Both the position numbers and the translations under genes were made by a program. Under the pieces are notes generated by a model. It worked only from the letters and a program-made list of their open reading frames with translations, searched no databases and had not been told where the DNA came from. From Eremophila alpestris peregrina (lineage: Eukaryota > Chordata > Aves > Passeriformes > Alaudidae), in the NCBI GenBank assembly GCA_009792885.1, contig WMCF01000006.1, positions 2,169,746 to 2,233,745 of the forward strand: 64,000 bases of DNA, given 5' to 3'. The first letter of the stretch is position 1. Each line of letters begins with the position of its first letter. Positions 36,539 to 46,450 of the stretch are shown here, piece after piece.

Positions 36539-39500
36539 AAGGGTCTCAAGGTTGTTCAAAGCTTGTCACTATATATTTTAAGAAACAAAGAAATTAATGC
36601 TCATTGGCTACACATATCTCTTATTCTATTGGTTTAAGGATTCCTTGATTTTAAGGCTAATTAGTCCTATGCTGAGTTTTCCCCTTGTTTTGAGTCAGTG
36701 GGTTTCTTTAGTCCATGGGTTGTGGTTGGTGGTTGCATTCTGCCCTGTTAGAATTACCTTTTATTGAGTGGGGGTTGATTTCAGCACAGTTGATTTCTGA
36801 GCTGGCTTTCCTTGTGGCCCATAAATTCTGTATTCTTTGTGTCCATTATCAGTTATGCATCCTTCCTCCCCAACTTTGTTAACATTTGGACAATAGTGCC
36901 ACCTGTATCCTATCTCACAGTGGCTTAGAACAGTCCAAGTTCCATGCAGACATATTTGAGGGAACTTCAGTGGCAGCAGATGCCATCTGTCCCATAACCT
37001 GGGGTGATCTTTGTTTGACTGTGATATGTGTCTGAGCAGTTGCTTCTTCACACTGTCTGCCACAGTGGGAATTTTTGTCTGAATGCATTACCCTGGCTGT
37101 GCCAGCCAGACATTGCCTCTGCCCAGCCTGGAGCCAGCACCATCCTATCACTCCATTCTATGCTTTTCTCATGGCAAAGTGGCCTAAACAATGTCTGTGA
37201 CAGGCAACAGTGTGTTTTAATTCCCTGCCAATAGGTCTTTCTTCTTCCGTCTGCAGGGCGTTGACACGGCTCTGCAAGGGTACCTCAGGCTTCAGGGAAA
37301 GTCTCCTCCCTTTGCAGGTCCTTGCAATCTGAAAACAGATTTGAAGGGGGAAAAATTTCTAAAGCTTGTTGAAAATCTACTAGAACAACTAGCACTAAAC
37401 AGAAAGCTTTGCATTGATGCACAGTTTATTTTCTGACTGAAGTTTCTCCAGAACTGTGTGTTCCCCACTGTGCAAATTTATTACTCGCAGCCTTTGGGAT
37501 TTGTTTGTTTCCCTTGCAGTTTATGCTGCTGACTATACTTCAGCTATGCCATCTGTTGTTCTTCTTTCCTCTTTCTTAGTGTTTCTTTTTCCCTGTGTCC
37601 TCATTCCAGGCTACGTTAACTGCTCTGTGTCTCAAAGGGTATTTAGGAACTTTCAGCTGTACTCTGCAACTGTCAAGTGCCAGTGCTGGAGAACTCTGAG
37701 TTCCTTTTCACATCCTCCAAAAAGTATGAAATAGCTTCAAATTATAAATTCATTTTAGCCTTCTGGTTGGTATTTTCATATATACTTGATTCTTGCACCT
37801 CTATCGCAAAATGTATGTAGGTTTCTTCTTTCTACTCCAAGGACAGATTTTCCTACCTCAATATTGACAGCTCTTGAAAAAGAAGGAGTTTTTGTCACAG
37901 GTTTTTAGTAGTTTCTTTTAGTACTTAGTCATCTAATGCAAGAAAATTCTTAGCTTTTGTTTTAAAACTTACTTCCTGATCCTTTGTTGAAAGAGGTACA
38001 GTAGAAATCCTGCCACAAGTATACCGAGTATGAACATGGGCTGGAAGATTAGAACACTGAATCAATAAGTGACAAGTAAAAATTTCTTAATTCTCACAAT
38101 TTCTAAAGAAATAATGCAATTGAATAATTTAAAAAAATATGGTAGATGTTTATCATCCACATTTTAAGGAATAAAAATCTGTTCGCAGGTGTAAATGTTG
38201 AGGGACAGCTGGAATAAAACTGAATTATTTCAATTTTTTGAGACTGAACTGGCATCGAAACATGTATGCTCTAAATTTAGTCTCAAATAGCTTGCTTTTT
38301 AAAGCAAGCCACAATCATTTTAAACACTCAGGAGTGCATGGAGTGCTGGGAGGCTGTGTTAGTGTGGTAATGTGCATTTACTCTATTGTTTGGATTATTG
38401 TGTGTGCTTTGTAGCTTATATCTTCTGTGCACAGCTTTATTTACCTCTATGCAGTAACTAGAGTGACTTCATGAATCATAGTGTAAGTAAGAGGAAGAAC
38501 ACACTGAGCTGCTTTAATAAGGAGAAACTGAATAAAGTACCTATTTTGTATATGACTGCACAATAATAAATTTATGTCACAAATAAATACTCTGCAATTT
38601 TGCAGAGTATCACATTTGCTTCTTTTCTTACTTATAAACTATAATTTTATATTGAAACTCCAGTGTTTGGTGAGAGAACTCAAGCACAAAAAGCCTGGCC
38701 CATTCATTCTTCTACTTCATATAATGACACAAATAACAACTGATAAATTGCAAAAGATTTGTCACGTGGGCAGAAATAGAAATTAATGAAGGGGTATAAC
38801 ATGGGTTTGTGCTATTTACAGGGTCTTGTACTGCCATGTGGACTTTTTTATGATTATTTGACTGTTTTTTATTGTAGAGATGGAGACTGGTGTTCTTGAA
38901 ATACCATTTTTCAGATATTAAAGCGTATATGTTGAAATGAGTTCCTTCAACAGGACAGCCAGTGTTTTAATGCAAGTATTAGAAAACTTGAACAGCTTAA
39001 CAAGTCAAGCTATTTACACTGACTATATAATGTAAGCTCTGCTACACTGTAAATTATTGTCTTCTACCTTTTGAATATGGGAATCAGTTGATAAAGCCCT
39101 CTGAGGAATTTGCTACCCCTCTGCCTATCCATCTGTCCTACCATCTCTGGCTTTTGGAGAAACAGCTGTCTTTAAATATTATACAGTAATCTATGCCAAA
39201 GGAATGCATGCATTACTGGAGTTAGTATTGTCTTGTGCATCCTAAAAGTGATTAATTTTTTAACAGGTTTCAAGAGATGCATTCATTTATCCAATAGGCT
39301 GAACAATAAGCATAGACTGTGGAAGGTAGATTACTTCCTGTTTTTTCAGTTGTTAAGTAACTGATAAATCCCAATGGGAAAGTGAAATATTTATCCCACA
39401 GTTCCTGTCAGTGTCACACAAAATCACAAATGCCATTCGTAATGAAGAAGTAGTAGCAATGTCACACTGTTTTAAGCAAATGCACAGTGGATAAACTTCA

Positions 39501-40080
39501 AAGCTCAAGAGTTTATTCCAAATGGAAAATTAGTTTTTTTGAAAATTGAAACAATAATCCTGTTAGTATGCTATACCATACAATCCATAGCACCATCCAT
39601 ACTGCTGTTATTGAATCAGTGTTTTTCAGCTGTGTGGTTTAACAAATAACAGGAGCTATGAAACACTGAAGAGAGAAGCTAATTGCTCAAAATATGGCAC
39701 TTTCAGTCACTTTAATGGTTTTACTAAAGGTGGAACTTGACTACCTAAGTTAGGCAGTTGGGGATTTTATACAAAGTCAAGGGTACTTCCCACTACAGCC
39801 TTCATCCATCACTAGAGAACAACATGAATCTTCCACAGACCTTGTACCATATTTTTGAGTCTTGTGTAAATGCCTTAGGTGCACTAGGGCACCTTACATG
39901 CCATTGCAGAGCTATCAGCTTATGAATGTTGATCTGGATGACCACAGTATAGATATTGGCACTTGACCTAGTCAGCCTGTTTTACTATTCAGGGAAGGAA
40001 GAAGACAAAAATATTAGGGCGTGATTTATATTACTGTGCTGTGCCTGAACTGCCTGCTAAAATGCTTATTCCTCTTTGAG
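36539..40080. other. Unassigned noncoding stretch
   Basis: No gene can be supported. From about 36660 to 37330 the base composition is more balanced than the surroundings. There, overlapping minus-strand open frames of 100 and 78 codons have Cys- and Trp-containing text that could be a decayed retroviral or other coding relic, but I could not recognise a domain. The rest is AT-rich. A perfect hairpin lies at 38290-38309. Confidence 0.45.
38290..38309. repeat. Perfect inverted repeat, 9-bp arms, 2-base loop
   Basis: GCTTGCTTT and AAAGCAAGC face each other around TT. It is small and of unknown significance. Confidence 0.85.
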
Positions 40081-40140
40081 GATGCTTAGTGCTCAGCTCA
40101 GATACAGATTAGTGCTTAGTGCTCAGCTCAGATACAGATT
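40081..40140 (+). repeat. 30-bp unit in tandem (two copies)
   Basis: The unit ending 'gctcagctcagatacagatt' occurs twice head-to-tail; 28 of 30 positions are identical, the two differences being at the start. This is a recent local duplication. Confidence 0.95.
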
Positions 40141-40760
40141 TACACATGGTCAGATGAATCCCAGGCTTTTTTTACGAACAAATGAAAAGTGCCTGAAAAT
40201 ATTAAGGCATTGGCAGTCTCAATCCCCTTCTTGATTGAAAAGGTAACCCAGAGAAACTCTAATCTCAGAAAGCTTTAGCTTCCTTGTCACTGTTAGAAAG
40301 AAACAGATCAATCCAATTACTCGATTAGTATGAAAAGATGTGATAACATCCACTTATACTATTTACTACTCCTTTTTTTCATCCAAGTGGTTAGTGTGCC
40401 TGAATCCCTGAAGTGTGCTGCCATTCCTTTTTAAGGAAAATTAGTGGGCAGCAGACGAGAGAATAGTAAATTACCTTAATCTCCTTTTAATTACAAATGT
40501 GCGGTTCCTGCAGACAGGCATTGCTGAGTGGATTTTAATACTGGAGCAGCACAAACCTGGCATTCAATATTAGAAATTGAAAGGTAAAATTCCTCTTGCT
40601 TGGGCAAGGCATGCTTTTTTCTTCTGCAGCAAAAAATCATACTTTAATACAGCTTTTCTGTCTTTTCTTGTTGTCAGAGGGACCCTTTCCTGGCAACTGT
40701 CTGTGTGATGGCTCTTCCTAATGTGAATATCTAAATAATATTTCACTCTTAAAGCACTTA
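40141..40760. other. Unassigned AT-rich DNA
   Basis: No gene or recognised repeat between the small tandem duplication and the nested LTR pair. Confidence 0.5.
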
Positions 40761-41303
40761 GTGACCGGACGGGCTTTGACTGGGACAGAGTTAAGTATAC
40801 TCACAGTAGGTGATCTGGGGCTATGATTTGTGCTGAACACAGTGTTGATAACACAGGGATGTTTTCATTACTGCTGAGCAGGGCTTATAAGCCTTTTCTG
40901 CTGCTCACCGCACCCCACCAGCCTGGAGGTTGAGGTGCACAAGGAATTGGGAGGGACACAGCTGGGACAAACAGCTCCGACTGACCCAAGGGATGTCCCA
41001 TAATGTATGTCACCATGCTCAGCAATAAATCCGGGGAGAGGAGGCTGTCAGGCTGGCAGTGCTCTGGAACTAGCTGGGCATCTGTTTATTGGTGCAGAGC
41101 AATTATTGCTTTTTGCATCACCCATTTTCCTTGTAGTTCCCTTCCCCTCTCTCTCTTCTTTTGTCATTCAATTTTTCTCTTTTTTTTTTGATTATTAACT
41201 GGTCTTTATGATCTCAACCCACAAGTTTTCTCATTTTTACACTCCCAATTCTACTCCCATCTTGCTGTGGGGGAGCAGATTAGTGGATGTGCAGTAATTA
41301 GTT

Positions 41304-41309
41304 GCTGCC
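41304..41309 (+). repeat. Target-site duplication, left copy (GCTGCC)
   Basis: Six bases of the host LTR duplicated at 41878-41883 on the far side of the nested LTR. Confidence 0.8.
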
Positions 41310-41310
41310 A

Positions 41311-41877
41311 TGTTTTAACCCCAGCCAGGAACTAAGTACCAGACAGCTGCTCACACACTTTTCCGTCCCCTGGTGAGAGGTGCAACAGAATCAGGAAACA
41401 AAAAATTAAAATCCATGGGTTGAGATATGAACAGTTTAATAATTAAAACAAAGTGAAATAGTATACTACTGCTACTAATGATAATATTTGCAAGGAAAAT
41501 GAGAGAGAGAGGAAAGTAAAACACAAGACTGGGTGATGCGCAATACAGTTCACCACCTGCTAACTGATGCCCTGTCCATGTCCAGTAGAGATCAGTGCCT
41601 TCTGGCCCATTTTCCTGTTTTTAAGGTGAGCATGACATTCTGTAGTGTGCAATCTGACTTTGGACTATTTGGGTCAGCTTTCTCACCCTTCCCAGCTTCC
41701 TGTGCCCCTCCTCACTAGCAGAATACTGAAAAGTCCTTAATGTATGATAATCACTGCTCATCAACAATTGACACATCTGCATGTTACCATCATTATTCCC
41801 ATACTGAATCCAAAACACAGCTCTGTACCAGCTACCAGCAAAAAAAATCTCACTCTATCCCAGCCAAAATCTGGACA
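41311..41877 (-). mobile_element. Younger solo LTR, minus, nested inside the older LTR
   Basis: On the plus strand it runs from TGTTTTAACCCCAGCC to CAGCCAAAATCTGGACA, so on the minus strand it starts TGTCCAG and ends TTAAAACA. It is about 567 bp and contains the complement of the same landmarks as its host LTR (for example 'atgggttgagatatgaacag' near its 3' end, 'actgctcatcaac', 'atactgaatccaaaacacag'), showing that both belong to related families. GCTGCC at 41304-41309 and 41878-41883 is the target-site duplication, with one extra A before the element. The host LTR is interrupted exactly there, so the insertion order is clear. No internal viral sequence remains. Confidence 0.88.
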
Positions 41878-41883
41878 GCTGCC
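41878..41883 (+). repeat. Target-site duplication, right copy (GCTGCC)
   Basis: Exact repeat of 41304-41309. The rest of the host LTR continues from here. Confidence 0.8.
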
Positions 41884-41910
41884 TACTGGAATTAAACCTT
41901 GACACTGACC

Positions 41911-43904
41911 CTAAGTTATCGGTTGGTTTAAAATAAGTCATATCCACAGAAGTCACTCCAATAAATTATCTAATTTGAAAGAGAGCATTGGATTTGATTG
42001 CTATGTTAGTCTGTTCAGATTATGAGTATTTCTGGAGTAAAACCATGTTTTACTCAGCATTGAATACACATAAATTAATAATGTATTCAGATATGTCCTT
42101 TGGCCATCAGGTTTACCCGTTTAACTACTTAACAACTGCCTTTTGATGATTATTTACTATGCTGGCCAGAAAGTTTAAATATATTTTCAGTGAGATTAGG
42201 CCAGTTTACTGGAGTAGTAAAGAAATAATTAAAAAAAAATAAAGAATCAGGGAGATTTCAGCAAGATTTCAATTTAAATTCCAGGTAGATTCCCGAAAAT
42301 ACTTAGTCTGATTTTCTGTTGCATATTCCCAGCAGACTCAGTGTTAAGAGCTTCAAGAAACTTTGGGATAATATATCTGGTAGCTGCTTTAGCCTAATGT
42401 ATACTATTACATGAACTTTGCAGAATGTCAGCTGGCTGATTTCTAGTTCAGTTGTGTCTTAATACACCAGCTCAGCAATTCATTCAAATTATCCCTTTAT
42501 GGAAAAGGGCATCAATAAAATTATGCACTGTTAATTTAGCCATTTTTTCCTACAAAGCTACACAGAACTTAAAGGGATAAAATAATTAGATGTAAATTAA
42601 CATTCATATTTTTATATAGTTAATTAGAATACTTCATTTTATGTACCTAATTTGTTTTTGACACCATAACCTTTTAAAGGCCTGTCTTTAAGAATGCTGG
42701 AAACCTATTAAAGAGATTCATTATAATGTACCTGTTTTGTTTTGTTTTTTTTTTTTTATTTACTCATATCTTGATTGTTAGGCTGACTGGTACATTTACA
42801 TTTTACTTATCTTTAATAACCACTCCATTCCAATATATAAATATTAATTAGCAGAGGTGCCTGCAAAACATAGACTAAAAGGAGTTTAGACAAGTCCTGT
42901 AAAATTTGCAGTTTGTGACCCCAGATATTTAAAAACAAAATTAAGTCTGTACGTAAGACAAGAAAGAACTTTAAAAAATTGTAAATCTAAACAACTGAAA
43001 ATCCATGTCATGTCTGTCCTTTTTATTGTGAGTCTGCCCTTCTTTTCTGGAATTTTCAGACTGCTGTGGCTTCTTTTCACCACAATCAAGTGGCTGGTGA
43101 ACACACGCAAATCCATCTTGCATTTCATGACCAAGAGCGGGGTGTGACCTAGCCACGGTCTCTGCAGTGGATTCATGCATGTACCACTAGACTAACGTGA
43201 TTTTAGCTCAGATCCAGATAATCATCCCAGAAAAAAATACTAGACACTACACCACAGAAGCAATATTCTTTTTTATTTTGCATGTTGGCAGGTATGCAAA
43301 TGTTATACCAATAAGTCAAGGGAAGGATAGGCTGTCCCTTTTGTTCCCATTAATCAATATGTCCTTCATTTCAGTCTCAGTAATCTAGAAATGAATAATG
43401 GCCTCAAGTAAACATTTCCGGGCTTACTATGTAAATATTTTAGGCACTTAAATCATTGTTTTTAATTGTATTTTACATAATAAAACAGTGTTGTTGCATG
43501 TTTAAAAAAATAAAGATTATGTTCTTCATATGTTGCTTATCATGCCGAATGAATGAATAAACAAACAAATGAATGGAATGGAGACAAAAAACATTAAAAA
43601 GACAAAAAAATATAAATAGCATCACCATTATAGATATGTTTATGAAGCCACTACATTTAGGAGGTACAAAAAATGTTCATCTCATTCATCATTTAAAAAT
43701 ATCCATAGTATCAAATGAGTGTGAGGGAAGCTCATGTTTATAACAATAATGCTTCAATATTTACTTTGATGACTGTCTCTGTGAGATACTGAGGTGGGGA
43801 CTTTTTTAAGCTTGTTACCTGGTCTAACAATATTCAGGGAGGGTAAATAATATGATTAAGCTGGGGGTTTTGACAGTGATGACACTTTGACGAAGGATTT
43901 TGTC
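41911..43904. other. Unique AT-rich noncoding DNA
   Basis: No gene or mobile element is recognised. A T-run lies at 42737-42757. A 96-codon minus-strand frame near 43176-42886 lacks any recognisable domain. Confidence 0.5.
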
Positions 43905-44843
43905 TGTAAAGATTAAAATAGTAATCAACATGGCCTCATGGAAAATGTACCTTGTCAAACAAATGTGGGACCTTTTTGCACAATAGGTTTGTTGATAACT
44001 GCAGCAGATAACTGCATTGACATAATGCAGTTATACTTCTATAAAGCAACTTTCCTTGTCTTTTTTCCTTCTGGTGAAGATACTGCTATGCAAAATCAAT
44101 GAAGCTTAAATATCAGGTATGAAAGACGCTTTAAAAAGTAATTACAAATGAAGTATCAGTGTCAACCAGATGCACAATCAGATGACTCTGAAAAGTTAGT
44201 TCTTGCTTTTCAACCTCTTCATCAATTATCTGATCAAATTTGCTGATAATGGATAATTAGTGAGCAAGAAATAATGGACAAAGACTAACTCAACTAAATT
44301 ATATTGCTGAAGGAAATTACTTTTCTTTAGACAGCATGTATTTAACAAAGCCAAATGAAAGGTCATGAGGCAAGAAGCAAAGTGTGTAGCTCACACTTAC
44401 AGGATGAGAAATGGTATCCTGGTGTTCAGCAAAACTGACAGAGGAAATAGTAAATAATTAAGTGAACATGAGCTCCCTGAGCAACACAACAGCTAAATAG
44501 GTGAATGTGTTTTTAAATTACTAGAAAAATATTAAATAGAAGTGAGGAGGTTGTATTTGTGTACAACACCTGAAAGATTTTTGCTACCATGCCAACAGTG
44601 ATTTTGGTGATTTTCTTTGAAAGGGATATCAACATATGAAAATATTATAGAGAAGAATTTAAAGGGAAGGTCAAGATTTGGTAAACTAGTAAAATATACC
44701 CAAGAAAGGATTATGAAGTCATTGTCTACAAGCTCATATGTGGGAAAATCCAATTCTGATAGGAGCCAAGAGCTTGAACGCATTAAAATGGCCAGTGATT
44801 GGAACAGAGCTAATTCAGAAGACAAACAAGAATCACCTCCTAA
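43905..44843 (+). mobile_element. Decayed ancient LINE (CR1/L3-like) reverse-transcriptase region
   Basis: Several separated blocks follow, in order, the reverse-transcriptase domain of an old amniote CR1/L3-type LINE. The block 'aacatggcctcatggaaaat' starts it. At 44019-44060 the translation is DIMQLYFYKATFLV, corresponding to the catalytic motif near D(I/V)xxLDFSKAFDxV with the key Asp changed to Tyr. 'cttttcaacctcttcatcaa' corresponds to the LFNxxIN block. At 44233-44253 IKFADNG corresponds to the FADD box with the second Asp lost. Both catalytic sites are destroyed and the frame shifts repeatedly. The later part (to 44843) has a 93-codon open frame without clear motifs. It abuts a CR1 tail, which probably inserted into or beside it. 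Confidence 0.55.
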
Positions 44844-45168
44844 AATCATAGATTCATGTAATCATGTAAGTTGGAAGGGACTTCTAGAAGCTGTCTAGAC
44901 TGCTCTCCTGCTCAGAGCAGTACTAACTTTAAATTAAGATCACTATGAGAAAGGCCTTGAACACTCAAATTTGAAAGTCCCTGAGGGTGAAGGTTTCACA
45001 GGCTTGTTAAGCACCCCGTTCCACCCCCTACCATTTACTCTGCAATTTTTCTTCATATATTCAACTGAAAATTTCCATGGCTAATAGCCATTGCTTCTTG
45101 ATAGATTGTGTGGCATTGAGTGGGGTCTGGCTCCATAATCTTTTTATTTCCTGTACATATTAAAAATA
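44844..45168 (-). mobile_element. CR1 LINE 3' end, minus orientation, diverged subfamily
   Basis: The complement of a CR1 tail ('aatcatagattcatg', 'aatcatg') is followed by 'taagttggaagggacttct', 'ctgctcagagcagtac', 'tttaaattaagatca', 'cattgcttcttg' and 'gtctggctccataatc'. The 'ctctgctcagagcag' block marks a different CR1 subfamily from the other copies. The sequence is well diverged. It ends in AT-rich DNA near 45168. Confidence 0.75.
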
Positions 45169-46027
45169 GAATTTAAGTACATATTTAGCACCACCATAAT
45201 TGAAAATTATATGTGATTTGGTGAAAAAAAGTCCTCTATTTTGTAAGTGATATGGATGGTGTTTCCAAGAGGTATAGAGATCACATAAATCATGAGCAAC
45301 TCCAGCAGGAGTTGCTGGATGAGATTCTGTGATTCCTACAACTTAATTTAGCTAAATTAAGTTTTGATTTACTGTAAAAGTTCTTGCTAGACATTAAACT
45401 CATGATGCCATGAAGTCAATCAATTACAAAAATAGTCTTGTTGAGTAATTAACAGAACTAAAATGTTTCTGGATAGCAAGGGAATAAAGTCCTTCCCTAT
45501 CCTATTAGTGATGCTCTTCATTTTCCCAACAGTGCTGAGCTGGTAGATTCACTATTGATTTGGACTCTTATTTAGTAGTTTTCATACTGGTATTAACAAT
45601 TTTATGGAGATTAAATTATAGGCTTGGAGCATAATATTGGGATGGTTCTTACCTTCCTATATTTGTCTATAGGACAGACATACCTTTTCTAGACACTGAA
45701 TATTCTTTTTAATCAGTGAAGAGAGAAAAAAAAGTATTTCTAGTGAAAAAACAAAATCATTAGCCTGAAGCTCAGATTAATTTTGGTGAGATTAGTTTTG
45801 CCTCAAAGTGCCTTTCTCCTATCCACTGATGAGGAAAAAACCATAGGTGAATGATTCAGGAGCTGATATGGCGCACATCTAAGTACCTTAAGTTGTGTGA
45901 GATGAGTTCCAAGAAAAATTTTGTCAGAAAATAAATATTCATAAAGAAAAAATACATGTAAACCCTGAATTCTCTGTTCAGCAACCTAAATTTTATATTA
46001 TTGCTCTCTCCTAAGCAGAGCAGCAAA
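45169..46027. other. Unique AT-rich noncoding DNA
   Basis: No gene is visible. A perfect 8-bp-arm inverted repeat lies at 45296-45315. The text 'agattctgtgattcctac' just after it could be a short CR1-tail scrap. Confidence 0.5.
45296..45315. repeat. Perfect inverted repeat, 8-bp arms, 4-base loop
   Basis: GCAACTCC and GGAGTTGC around AGCA. Possibly chance; significance unknown. Confidence 0.85.
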
Positions 46028-46450
46028 GACAATGAAAGGACTAAAGGGCATAACTTATGAGGGGTGCCTGAGGACACATGTTTGTTCAGCTCGGAGGAGA
46101 GGAGATTGAGGGGTCACCTCTTTGCTATGTATCACAAGATGATGAGAGAGTGGAGAGGGAGGTGCAGTTCTCTCTGGTGTTAGGTGATAGGCCACAAGGG
46201 GAAGGCTGAAAACTGTGTCAGAAAAAGTTCAAATAGGACATTAAAAAAAGTTCTTCATTGAAAGTATGAACAACAATCAGAAAAAACTCCCCAGGTAGGT
46301 AGTCATGGCCCCTAGCCTCTCACTGTTCAAGAAGCATTTGGACAACACTCTTAGACATATGGCTTAACTTTTAGACTTTCCTCTGTGGAGTTTTGAATTG
46401 GACTTGATATGTGTCCTTTCCAGCTCAAGATATTCCACGATCCTACGAAT
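46028..46450 (+). mobile_element. CR1 LINE 3' end, sense orientation, diverged
   Basis: In order: 'gttcagctcggaggagagga' with 'gattgaggggtcacctc', a 'ggtgataggccacaagggg' block, 'aaataggacattaaaaaaag', 'ttcttcattgaaag', 'ctccccaggtagg', 'ctgttcaagaagcatttgga', 'gaattggacttgat' and a degenerate tail ('attccacgatcctacgaatc'). This is the CR1 ORF2 C-terminal end and 3' UTR, 5'-truncated and frame-broken. Confidence 0.85.

Larger units (their letters stand above)
40767..41904 (+). mobile_element. Older solo LTR, sense, split by a nested LTR
   Basis: The first part (40767-41310) follows a widespread avian endogenous-retrovirus LTR: 'tgggacagagttaa', 'ggggctatgatttgtgctga', 'cagtgttgataacacaggga', 'ttactgctgagcagggctta', 'ccttttctgctgctcacc' and 'atctcaacccacaag'. 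It breaks off at 'ttgctgcc', and its missing last 20-odd bases ('actggaattaaaccttgaca') resume at 41885 after the inserted LTR, ending in CA at 41904. Flanking GTGACC (40761-40766) and CTGACC (41905-41910) look like a 6-bp target-site duplication with one change. The 5' TG has been altered to GG if this boundary is right. No viral genes are present. Confidence 0.85.

Noticed and set aside
42886..43180. Overlapping 96- and 69-codon minus-strand frames
   Set aside because: No domain, and two overlapping frames over the same bases argue for chance.
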